Below, piece by piece: positions 46,395 through 54,705 of a stretch of 64,000 nt of DNA. A program made the position numbers and the translations under genes. Source of the stretch: Streptomyces sp. RPA4-2 (lineage in GTDB: Bacteria > Actinomycetota > Actinomycetes > Streptomycetales > Streptomycetaceae); the NCBI RefSeq assembly GCF_012273515.2, contig NZ_CP050975.2, forward strand, positions 6,510,001-6,574,000, in the 5' to 3' direction. How positions within the stretch are numbered: the first letter of the stretch is position 1; every line of letters begins with the position of its first letter. Below the pieces are notes generated by a model, which made no database searches, had not been told where the DNA came from, and saw nothing but the letters and a program-made list of their open reading frames with translations.

Positions 46395-48424
46395 GGGGCT
46401 CTGCTGGGGAGGCTGCTGCGGGTGCGGCTGCTGAGGCGGCTGCTCGTGCTCGGAGGGGTGCGGGGCCTCGGGCGGCAGGCCCGGGTGCGGCTGGTACTGC
46501 GCGGGGATGTGCGGCTGTGGCTGCGCGGGCGGCTGGGCGTGCGGGGGGAAGCCGTAGGCTTACTGCGGGCCCAGGGCCTGCGGCGCGGGGGCATCCGAGT
46601 AAGCCGCCCCGGGTACGGGCGGCTGGGGAGCCGGGGCACCCTGCTGCGGGAATCCGTAACCGGTCGGTGGGGCCGGGGGGTTGGGTACGGCGGGAGCCGG
46701 AACTCCGGGTTGCGGGAAGCCGTAGCCGTCCTGCGGCGCGGGCGGGACCGGCGGGCCCTGCTGCGGGAAGCCATAACCCGTGGGTGGGGCCGGGGGGTTG
46801 GGCGCGGGGGAGCCGGAACGCCGGGCTGAGGGAAGCCGTAGCCGTCCTGTGGGGCGGGCGGCCGGGGACCGGGGCGCCCGGCTGGGGAAGCCGTACGCCG
46901 CCTGCGGTGCGGGCGCGGGCGGGACGGGGGTCCCTGCTGCGGGAAGCCGTAGCCGTCCCGCTGCGGGGCCGGGGCGGGCGTCGTCGGTACCGGGCCCGGC
47001 GCGGGCGGTGCGGCCTGCGGGTCCCGCGCCGGGGGCGCGGGCTGCGCGGTCGGCGGCTGGAACGGCGGTTGCGGCTGGGCCGGCGGCTGGTGCGGCTGGA
47101 CCTGGGCGTGCTGGGGCTGGAACTCGGGCTGACGGGGCGGCGCGGGCGGCTGCGCCCCGGTGACGGCGGGGTGGGGCGGTACAGGAGGCTGCGTGGGCCC
47201 CTGCGCGGCCGACGGCTGCGGCTGCTGCGGGATCTCGGGCGCGGGTGGTGCCACCGGCCCGGGCGAGGGCCACTGCGCGGCCGGCGCCGGGGCGGCGGGC
47301 TGATAGGCGGGCGGCAGCGGCGGCAGCGCGCCCTGCGCCAGCGGCGGGGGAGTCCAGGCGGGCGCCGCTTCGGGCGCGTCCACGGGTACGTCCACTCCGG
47401 CGTCCGGTGCCGGGCTCCCGTGCGGGGTGTCCGACGGGTCGGCACCCTCGACCATGCCGTCCCGCGGTCCGGTGTCCTGGTCTCCGGCGTGCTGCGACGG
47501 CACTTCCGGGGAGGCGACGGCATCGAGCCGCCCGGCCTCCGCATCGTCGTCGCCACCGTCATCGCCGACGTCGGTGGCGGTGTTCGTGGTGCCGTCCGCG
47601 TCCGGGCCGTCCGTGTCGGCGGCTCGGTCCGTCACGTCGGCCTGGGCGTCCGCGGGCTCCTGCCCCTGCGCCCCGACGGGCTCCACGGCATCGGGACCGG
47701 CACCGGTGCCGGCGCTCGTGGAGCCGCCGCTCCCGGTGCTGTCCTGCCCGCTCACGTCGGCGTCCGTGCTCTCCGGTCGCGAGGGAGCGTCCTCGCCCAC
47801 CGCGGACGCGCCGGAAGCCTCGGCCGACTCTGCCTCCGACCCCGGCTCCGCACCCGGCACAGCGCCCTGCGGCGCCGGAGCGCTCAACTCGAAGTCACCG
47901 CCGGCCGCGGCACCGCCGTCCGGCCCGGCACCGGCCGGCTCCTCCTCGGGGACGGCCGCGACGTCACCGCTCGCCCCGTCCGCGACCGGACCGCCGGCCT
48001 CGGTGACGTGCTCTCCCGCGGAACGCTCCGCGAACTCGCGCTTGAGCGCGGCGGCGGAGATACGCATGGTCGCGCCGCTCTCGATGTCACCGGCCGCGGC
48101 ACCCCCCTGGCCGGCCGGTACGACCGGCGGCGACCAGGCGGCCTGCGGCATCGGCGCGGGCGGCACCGGGGGAACCTGGGCCACCGGCGGTCCCGGCGGC
48201 AGCGGCGGCCCCTGAGGGCCCGGTGGAGCCGGAGCGGCCGGCACCCCGGGAACCGGAGCCTGCGACGCCTGTGCCGAACCGGCCGACGCGTTCTGCGTGT
48301 ACCAGGCGGGCGGCGCGTAGTCGATGGTGAACTCGCCCGTCGCCTCGACGGCGGACTCCGCGTCGGACTGGTCATCGCCGGGTGTGGCCCAGCCCCCGCG
48401 GATCCCGTCCCGATCGCTGTTCAC
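45003..48424 (-). pseudogene. EspI-like disordered + MinD protein gene with four frameshifts and one nonsense codon
   Basis: The GTG at 48424 (after AGGAGGAACT) starts MNSDRDGIRGGWATPGDD, then GEFTIDYAPPAWYTQNA, then about 480 Ala/Pro/Asp-rich residues. From about 46940 the frame breaks. Inserting one base near 46918-46924, 46884-46887, 46859-46868 and 46806-46810 restores one continuous series of (G/A)YGFPQ(Q/P)G repeats, and a TAA at 46560-46562 must be read through to reach the MinD domain. All four are losses in C-runs, so under-called homopolymers are likely; the stop is harder to explain that way. Corrected length is roughly 1140 residues. Confidence 0.65.
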
Positions 48425-48837
48425 AGTTCCTCCTGGTGTGGTCAAGCACCCTCGATACCGAGCCGGGGCGACCGTTCTCTTCATCTGAATCTCTTGGCCG
48501 GACGCCGTCCGACGCCGTCCGACGCGCCCGACCGGCCCCGCGGGACGCGGGCGGTCTGCCGACGGGTCGGTCGACGGCGGGGTGTCGCGTCCGGTCCCAG
48601 CCTAATCACCACGGGCGCCACGACGGCAGGCCCGTCCACCCCTCCGCACGGGCCCACTTGGTCACACCCTGCCCAGAAGCGGCTTACGCACGCGTCATAG
48701 GACGAAACAAATCGGGCAATCCTGGTGAACAAGTCGGTTGCGAGAGGGGGTAATCGGCCTGAAACGCCCGGCTCCTGACCGGAAGTGCCGCAGAACAGGC
48801 CGGGATTGAGCCAGACCGCCGCTGGGGTCGCGCCCGC
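48425..48837 (-). other. 413-base gap inside the ESX locus without a gene
   Basis: Between the EspI-like gene start and the stop of the next minus gene. Composition is mixed and less GC-rich around 48680-48760 (GACGAAACAAATCGGGCAAT), which suits a promoter for the minus-strand EspI-like gene. Short frames across it lack coding character. Confidence 0.5.
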
Positions 48838-49662
48838 TCAGTCCATTCTTCGCGGCGTACCGAACAATCCGGTCTCGGCGTCCGTGGGCTGCGTCATCAC
48901 GTACTGCCGGTCGCGGTCGGCGCACCACAGCGTGACGCCGTCGGTGAGCGTCGGCAGCGAGTCCACGTCGCCCCGGGGAAGCGCCAGCGCCCGCCCGATC
49001 TCCGCGGCCTCGTCCGGCGAGACCCGCTGGACGCCGACGAGCCGCGCCTGTCGCAGCAGCCGCGGGGCCACCGGGCTGAGATACGGCAACAGCGTCAGAA
49101 TCGACTGCCAGGGACCGGCCACCACCCGCCCGCGCGGCGGCCGCATTCCGCAGTCGCGCACCACCAGCACCGGGTTGCCCGCCGAGGCGCCCTGCGGTGG
49201 AACCCGCCCCACGTCGTGCACACTCATGCCGTTCTGCCCGCCGCCCATGGCGTGCACCATCTGCATCCAGGCCTGCGCACGCCCCGTCTCGACGGCGACG
49301 CGCGCCCCGGTGGCCGCCGCCCGCAGCGCGAGCACCTGCGCGGTCCACAGTCCGCCGATCAGGACGACGTCGTACGGCGTCGGCCGGTTGAGCCCGAGCA
49401 CGGCGGGCTGCCCCCCGGCGTCCACCCCGATGACGACCCCGTCGTCCCCGATGGGCAACGCAAGCGAGTCCACCTGATCCACGGACAGCACGTGCCGCCC
49501 GTGCCGTGGCCCGATGAGACCGAAACCGCTGCGCAGCAGGCCGCGCGGACGCTCCGCGGCCGAGGCCCCCGGCGCGTCGGGAGCACTCGACGGACCGGGC
49601 CCGGGAGTCCCCGAAGTCCCGTACGGCCCCGACGCGGTCGTTCCCGATGAGGTCATGGACAT
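48838..49662 (-). CDS. ESX-locus conserved protein of unknown function
   Basis: A 274-residue cytoplasmic-looking protein, Pro/Gly-rich for the first 45 residues. It is then folded: GLIGPRHGRHVLSVDQVDSL, VLIGGLWTAQVLALRAAATG, QSILTLLPYLSPVAPRLLRQ and SLPTLTDGVTLWCADRDRQY. The GLWTAQVLALRAAATGARV stretch looks like a nucleotide- or ligand-binding alpha-beta region, but no family is recognised. Its ATG at 49662 overlaps the eccE stop by TGATG, so it is translationally coupled to EccE and probably works at the secretion complex. Confidence 0.75.
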   Translation of the reverse strand: MSMTSSGTTASGPYGTSGTPGPGPSSAPDAPGASAAERPRGLLRSGFGLIGPRHGRHVLSVDQVDSLALPIGDDGVVIGVDAGGQPAVLGLNRPTPYDVVLIGGLWTAQVLALRAAATGARVAVETGRAQAWMQMVHAMGGGQNGMSVHDVGRVPPQGASAGNPVLVVRDCGMRPPRGRVVAGPWQSILTLLPYLSPVAPRLLRQARLVGVQRVSPDEAAEIGRALALPRGDVDSLPTLTDGVTLWCADRDRQYVMTQPTDAETGLFGTPRRMD

Positions 49663-50999
49663 CAGCGAACACCCCCGAGCGGCAGCGTGGCGAGCACACC
49701 CGGAAGCTGTTCGCGGTCGAGCCGGGTCAGTCCCGTGCCGGCCCGTCGCGCGGCGTCCTCCAGCGAGCGGCGCGCGGCGACCAGTTCGTCGTCGCCGCGC
49801 CCGGTCACCCGCAGGTGTCCGCACAGCGACACGTCCTGACGCTCCCCGCGCCGCAGGGTGAGACTGAAGGTGGTCGCCAGCGCGGGCACGGCCGTGAGCA
49901 GCGCGACGAGTTGGGGCAGCGACGGACCGCCGGATCCGCCCAACTGGGGCCAGCGCCGCACCCAGTACGTCGTGTGTCTGCGGTTGTCGCAGCGCCAACT
50001 GCGGCTGGACTCCTCCGTCCGCCGCGCCGGCAGGTCCATGCGTCCCGCCTCCGCCGTCACCAGGGGGTTCGCGCACGCCGAGGTCGCCACCGCCGCGATC
50101 AGCTCCTCCTCGTTCAAAAGCGTCGTACGGAATCCCGCTCCCGTGAGCCGGCTCGCGAGGTGGTCCGCGGCGCGGACGACGCACTTCTGCGCGCCGACGA
50201 GTCCGCCTCCGCGCGCGGCCACCGCCTCCGGGCACAGCTCCGGGTCGAGCTTCAGCGCGATCCAGGTGATGCGCACGGCGGGCGCCCCGGTCTGCTCCTG
50301 CAACGGCGCGTAGTTGCTGACGGCCACGGACTGCCGGGGCAGGTGCAGGGCGGGCGCCGGCTGCGTGTGCAGCACGATCTGCGCCGACTCCAGGCGGATG
50401 CCGTCCACCTCCAGCGCGTCCCGCACCAGTCCCAGGGGCAGCGGCTGGTGGCTCCGCTCGGCGCGCAGCGCGGTCGCGTCGGACTCCACCTGGAGGACGG
50501 CCGTCAGGAACGTGCCGTCCCCGATGACACCGACGGGGCGCCGGTCGCGGGCGCTGTACACGGAGGTGCGCAGGCTGGGGTCGCACTCCACGGCCGGGGC
50601 GAGGCCTGGCTCCGTACCCGGCCGTATCGGCGTACCGGCGGCGCGACGCCGCCGGACGCCCAACGCCCTTGCCGTGGCGAGCCATTCGGGCAGCGAGCGG
50701 CCTCGGCGGCGGACGAGGGCGAGCAGGACCAGCACGACCGCGAGCACGGCCGCCGGGACCAGGGCGAAGGGGGAGACGACCCATCCGACGAGCAGCGCGG
50801 CGGCGGCGATCTCCAGCAGGACGACTCGTTGCAACCGGAACGATCCGGACTGTCCGGCGCGCACCTTGAGGTGCAACGCGCCTGTACGCGGGCCGGGTTG
50901 CCCTGACCGGTCGGGTGTCCCGGGCGGCTGCGGCCGGGACGCGGACGAGTCCTGCTCCCGCGACCGGTCACGCGACCGGAACCGCGCTCCGGAAGCCAT
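49662..50999 (-). CDS. eccE: Type VII secretion protein EccE
   Basis: A 445-residue protein with a disordered N-terminus, two adjacent membrane helices (LLEIAAAALLVGWVVSPFAL and VPAAVLAVVLVLLALVRRRG), then a cytoplasmic domain with DGTFLTAVLQVESDATALR and RRHTTYWVRRWPQLGGSG, the EccE pattern. EccE sits at the rim of the ESX membrane complex. The start is ATG 50999 or GTG 51002, both near GGGGGATGA. It is divergent from eccB across a 195-base promoter region. Confidence 0.82.
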   Translation of the reverse strand: MASGARFRSRDRSREQDSSASRPQPPGTPDRSGQPGPRTGALHLKVRAGQSGSFRLQRVVLLEIAAAALLVGWVVSPFALVPAAVLAVVLVLLALVRRRGRSLPEWLATARALGVRRRRAAGTPIRPGTEPGLAPAVECDPSLRTSVYSARDRRPVGVIGDGTFLTAVLQVESDATALRAERSHQPLPLGLVRDALEVDGIRLESAQIVLHTQPAPALHLPRQSVAVSNYAPLQEQTGAPAVRITWIALKLDPELCPEAVAARGGGLVGAQKCVVRAADHLASRLTGAGFRTTLLNEEELIAAVATSACANPLVTAEAGRMDLPARRTEESSRSWRCDNRRHTTYWVRRWPQLGGSGGPSLPQLVALLTAVPALATTFSLTLRRGERQDVSLCGHLRVTGRGDDELVAARRSLEDAARRAGTGLTRLDREQLPGVLATLPLGGVR

Positions 51000-51194
51000 C
51001 ACGTCATCCCCCCGATTTCCTCACAACTCACTGGAACAAGGCCACCACACAGGGCCCTTGAGGCGCCGATACCCTACCCGCACCACCGGACCGCTCCCTT
51101 ACCAGGCATAGTAGGGGGCCGGTCCGACAACGGAGGGCGGGGGACGGGACCCCCGAGCGCGGGCAGGGCGAGACACGGGGAGACACAGGCACAC

Positions 51195-52721
51195 ATGGCA
51201 TCTCGGCGGGACCAGCTCAACGCCTACACCTTCGCGAAGCGCCGCATGCTCGCGTCCTTCGTCCAGTCGTCTCCGGACGGCTCGGACGAAGGGGCACCGC
51301 GCCCGTTGCGCGCCGTGCTGCCGGGCACCATCGTCGGGGTCGTCATCCTGGCCGCGTTCGGGGCGTGGGGGATGTTCAAACCGACGGCCCCGCAGGGCTG
51401 GGACACCGTCGGCGAGAAGGTGATCATCGCCAGCGACTCCACCACCCGCTACGTGGTGCTCAGGACGGACGGCAAGGTGCAGCTGCACCCGGTCCTCAAC
51501 ATGGCGTCCGCGAAGCTCCTCCTCAAGACGGGCAAGGGCGAGGTCGTCACCGTCGACGAGTCGATCCTCGACAAGGGCACCATCCCGCGCGGTGTCACGA
51601 TCGGCATCCCCTACGCGCCCGACCGCCTGCCCGCGGCCTCGGAGGCGGGCTCCACGAAGCGCTGGGCCGTCTGCGAACGCCCGAGCGCGGGCGGCGGGTC
51701 CATCCAGAAGGCCGCCTTCGTCCTCGCCTCCCGCGACAAGGACAGGACCGAGGGCGGCCGGCAGAAGCTGCACGGCGGCGATCTGCTGTACGTCGTCGCA
51801 CCGGACAAGACCCGCTACGTCGTGGACGCGCACGGTACGTCGTACAAGGTGGACAGCAACGACGAGTTCCTGCTGCGCACCCTCGTCGGCTCCGGCCGGG
51901 AACCCCAACGGGTGTCCCAGGAGTGGCTGGAGACCCTGCACCAGGGTGACCCGATCATCTTCCCGAAGGTCGAGGGGCACGTCGGCACCGGCGCCGGCGT
52001 CGGGGGCGGTCTGCCCGCCGCCGCGGACAAGGTCGGCATGCTGCTCAAGGCTCCGAACGGCGACCGGGACCAGTACTACGTCGTCGAACCGGGCAAGGTG
52101 GTGCCCGTCTCGGACTTCACCGAGAAGCTGCTGCTCAGCAGCCCTGACCTGGGAAGCCTCAACCAGACCGACGCGCTGGACGTCCGGATCTCCGACTTCA
52201 CCCCGGACTCGGGGGAGTTCGCCGCCGACTACGACTGGCCGGCCGAGTCCCCGTCGACCGTCAACGAGGCGGGCACCGGCCAGGGCAGCCGCAACACCGT
52301 CTGCAACGTCCTGCGGGGCGTCGACAAGGACAAGGGCACGACGACGCTCAGCACCTGGGCGGGCACCGACTTCCCGGCCCCCCTCCCGACCGGCTCCACC
52401 AGCGCGTACGTCACCCCCGGCTCCGGTCAGCTGTACCGCCAGTTCCAGGGCGAGGAGACCAAGGCGGGCGGTGTCTTCCTGGTGACCGACACCGGCCTGC
52501 GCTACGCGATGCAGTCCAACGACGACAGCGCCACGGACGACGCGGGCATCGGTACCACGGCAAAGGACCGCAAGCAGTTGGAGCAGGAGGCCGAACTGGC
52601 CCAGATCAGCCTGGGTTACTCCGGTGTGGATCCGGCGCCGATCCCCGTCGCGTGGTCCTCGTTCCTGTCCACCGGCCCCCGTCTGTCGACGTCGGCCGCC
52701 CGTCAGCCGCAGGGCTCCTAG
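51195..52721 (+). CDS. eccB: Type VII secretion protein EccB
   Basis: A 508-residue core ESX component. Start MASRRDQLNAYTFAKRRMLA is the family hallmark. One membrane helix (VLPGTIVGVVILAAFGAW, about residues 41-58) leads to a large extracytoplasmic part with four repeat domains and a central core (TTRYVVLRTDGKVQLHPVLN, TSAYVTPGSGQLYRQFQGEE). Single conserved cysteines (WAVCERP, NTVCNVL) may pair as in mycobacterial EccB. It dimerises above the EccC pore. The gene is followed by mycP after 16 bases. Confidence 0.93.
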   Translation: MASRRDQLNAYTFAKRRMLASFVQSSPDGSDEGAPRPLRAVLPGTIVGVVILAAFGAWGMFKPTAPQGWDTVGEKVIIASDSTTRYVVLRTDGKVQLHPVLNMASAKLLLKTGKGEVVTVDESILDKGTIPRGVTIGIPYAPDRLPAASEAGSTKRWAVCERPSAGGGSIQKAAFVLASRDKDRTEGGRQKLHGGDLLYVVAPDKTRYVVDAHGTSYKVDSNDEFLLRTLVGSGREPQRVSQEWLETLHQGDPIIFPKVEGHVGTGAGVGGGLPAAADKVGMLLKAPNGDRDQYYVVEPGKVVPVSDFTEKLLLSSPDLGSLNQTDALDVRISDFTPDSGEFAADYDWPAESPSTVNEAGTGQGSRNTVCNVLRGVDKDKGTTTLSTWAGTDFPAPLPTGSTSAYVTPGSGQLYRQFQGEETKAGGVFLVTDTGLRYAMQSNDDSATDDAGIGTTAKDRKQLEQEAELAQISLGYSGVDPAPIPVAWSSFLSTGPRLSTSAARQPQGS

Positions 52722-52737
52722 GGACAGGGGTCGGTCC

Positions 52738-53997
52738 ATGCCGTACGCGCCCACCGCGAAGTATCCGCGTGCCGCGGCCCTCGCCGCCGCGACGCTGATC
52801 GCCTGCACCGCCGCGGCCGCCCTCGGGCCCGCCGCGACCGCGGACTCCTCCACCGACCAGTGCACCTTCCCGAACAAGATGTACGCGAGCCGCCCCTGGG
52901 CCCTGCAGCGCGTCCTCCTGGACGAACTGTGGAGCCAGTCCAAGGGCAAGGGGGTACGCGTGGCCGTCATCGACACGGGCGTGGACGTGCAGAACCCCCA
53001 GCTCACCCACGCGGTGGACGCGGCCGCCGGACGCAACTTCCTTCCCAAGAAGCTGAAGGACGACAACGGGGATCCGATCCCACGCGGCAAGGAGAACGGC
53101 ACGACGGACACCGTCGGCCACGGCACGCGCGTCGCGGGCATCATCGCGGCCCGGCCCGCCCCGAAGACCGGATTCGTGGGCCTGGCACCCGAGGCGACGA
53201 TCATCCCGCTCGAACAGAACGACGCCGAGGGCCACGGCACGGCGAAGGAACTGGCCGACGCCATCCGCCAAGCGATCAAGGCCGGCGCCGATGTCATCAA
53301 CATCTCCCAGGACACCTCCAACGCGACGGAGCCTCCGCCGGACCTGGAAAGTGCGGTGAAGGAGGCGCTGCGCGCGAACGTCGTGGTCGTCGCCTCCGCG
53401 GGCAACGACGGCCAGGGGGGCAACGTCAAGAAGACTTACCCGGCGTCCTACCCGGGCGTCCTGGCCGTCGCGGCCTCGGACCGCAACAACGAACGCGCCT
53501 CCTTCTCCCAGTCCGGCGACTTCGTCGGTGTCGCCGCACCGGGGGTGGACATGATCTCCACCGTCCCCAAGGGCGGCCACTGCTCCGACAACGGCACCAG
53601 CTTCTCGGCCCCGTACGTGGCCGGGGTCGCGGCCCTGATCAAGGCCAAGCACCCGGACTGGACCCCGCGCGAGGTCGTGGCGCAGATCGAACAGACCGCG
53701 GAACGCTCCGTGCCCGGCCACGACCGGCTGGTCGGCTGGGGCGTCGTCGACCCGGTCCGCGCCCTGACCGAGGACGACCACCCCCTGGAGTCCCCCGATC
53801 CCCGGGAGGGTCTCTCCAAGGCGGAGGCCCCGGCCCCCGCCGCCCTGCAACTGGGCGAGACCCCGGACGAACGCAACGCCCGTCTGGCGACGTACGTGGC
53901 GGTGGGCGCGGTGGTGCTGGTCGCGGGGCTGGCCGGGGGCGCGGTGGCGATACGGGACGCGCGCCGACGCGGACACCGGATCCCGGGGACTGAGTAG
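52738..53997 (+). CDS. mycP: Mycosin, type VII secretion subtilisin-like protease (first copy)
   Basis: A 419-residue membrane-anchored serine protease: signal peptide (AALAAATLIACTAAAALGPA), catalytic D79 (VAVIDTGVD), H128 (VGHGTRVAGI), oxyanion N223 (SAGNDG) and S288 (GTSFSAPYVAG), and a C-terminal membrane helix (VAVGAVVLVAGLAGGAVAI). Mycosins cap the ESX complex on the outer face and process some substrates. All catalytic residues are intact. It is co-transcribed with eccB. Confidence 0.93.
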   Translation: MPYAPTAKYPRAAALAAATLIACTAAAALGPAATADSSTDQCTFPNKMYASRPWALQRVLLDELWSQSKGKGVRVAVIDTGVDVQNPQLTHAVDAAAGRNFLPKKLKDDNGDPIPRGKENGTTDTVGHGTRVAGIIAARPAPKTGFVGLAPEATIIPLEQNDAEGHGTAKELADAIRQAIKAGADVINISQDTSNATEPPPDLESAVKEALRANVVVVASAGNDGQGGNVKKTYPASYPGVLAVAASDRNNERASFSQSGDFVGVAAPGVDMISTVPKGGHCSDNGTSFSAPYVAGVAALIKAKHPDWTPREVVAQIEQTAERSVPGHDRLVGWGVVDPVRALTEDDHPLESPDPREGLSKAEAPAPAALQLGETPDERNARLATYVAVGAVVLVAGLAGGAVAIRDARRRGHRIPGTE

Positions 53998-54231
53998 AAG
54001 TACTCATGCCCGGCGGCCCGTTGCACGTCTAGCCTCGCGTTGCGGGAGTGATCATCGTGGTGCACCGGGCATGGTGAAGGAGGAGTGAAGCCTCGCACAG
54101 TAGTAGCAGAGCTGCTGCATAAGGCAGTTGGGGCTGTCACATGAATTGACTAGAGTGGTTGCGTTGCAGACAGGAACGCTCGGGGGCGCGGTATCCCCGG
54201 GCAGGCGACGACAACGGGGAGGGAAAGCATC
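53998..54231 (+). other. 234-base control region before the ESX substrate genes
   Basis: Distinctly less GC-rich than its surroundings (notably 54090-54170), with TTGACT at 54147-54152 and several GTTGC repeats. It should carry the promoter for the 54232-58507 gene series. I cannot identify a sigma-factor class. No gene seen. Confidence 0.5.
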
Positions 54232-54705
54232 GTGCTTCCTGCGGACATGGGTGGCAGCGGGGGCGCTGACCTGAGGCGTGGCATGGAGGCGTTGACGACC
54301 TTCAAGAAGCGTGTGGACGGCGTGCTCTCGAACTTCGAGGGCTCACCCGGCAGCGCCACGAAGGTCGGCGCCCACACCATCTCCCAGGCGTCGTTCTGCG
54401 GAAAGGGCGACTTCGGGGAGGCCAAGGGCCTGCACACGCAGTACGAGCGCGTCCACGAACGTCTCACCACGCTCTCCAAGTCCCTCGGGTTGCAGATCGA
54501 GGCGCTCCGCATCGCCGTGCACGGCGCGGACGTCGGCTTCGACAACCTCGAGGAGGACCTCCGGCACCGCTTCTGGGAGATCCAGACCCAGGTTCGCCAT
54601 GAGCAGGAGCAGGCGCAGCGCGAGAAGGCCGCGGCCGAGGCCGCGAAGCACGGCAAGCCCGAAGAGAAGCGCTCCGACGACACCAAGTCCGAGGCCGGGT
54701 ACTGA
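54232..54705 (+). CDS. Helical ESX-locus protein, candidate substrate or chaperone
   Basis: A 157-residue all-helical protein (RRGMEALTTFKKRVDGVLSN, LHTQYERVHERLTTLSKSLG, IEALRIAVHGADVGFDNLEE, then a Lys/Glu-rich coiled tail). The size and repeated long helices resemble the WXG100/LXG helical hairpin superfamily, but no WxG is present and no YxxxD/E signal is clear. GTG start at 54232 after GGGGAGGGAAAGC. Its stop overlaps the next start (TGATG), so the two are probably made together and may form a complex. Confidence 0.7.
   Translation: MLPADMGGSGGADLRRGMEALTTFKKRVDGVLSNFEGSPGSATKVGAHTISQASFCGKGDFGEAKGLHTQYERVHERLTTLSKSLGLQIEALRIAVHGADVGFDNLEEDLRHRFWEIQTQVRHEQEQAQREKAAAEAAKHGKPEEKRSDDTKSEAGY

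Noticed and set aside
46517..48700. 727-codon plus-strand frame opposite the EspI-like gene
   Set aside because: Gly/Arg-rich antisense of the Pro/Ala-rich coding strand.
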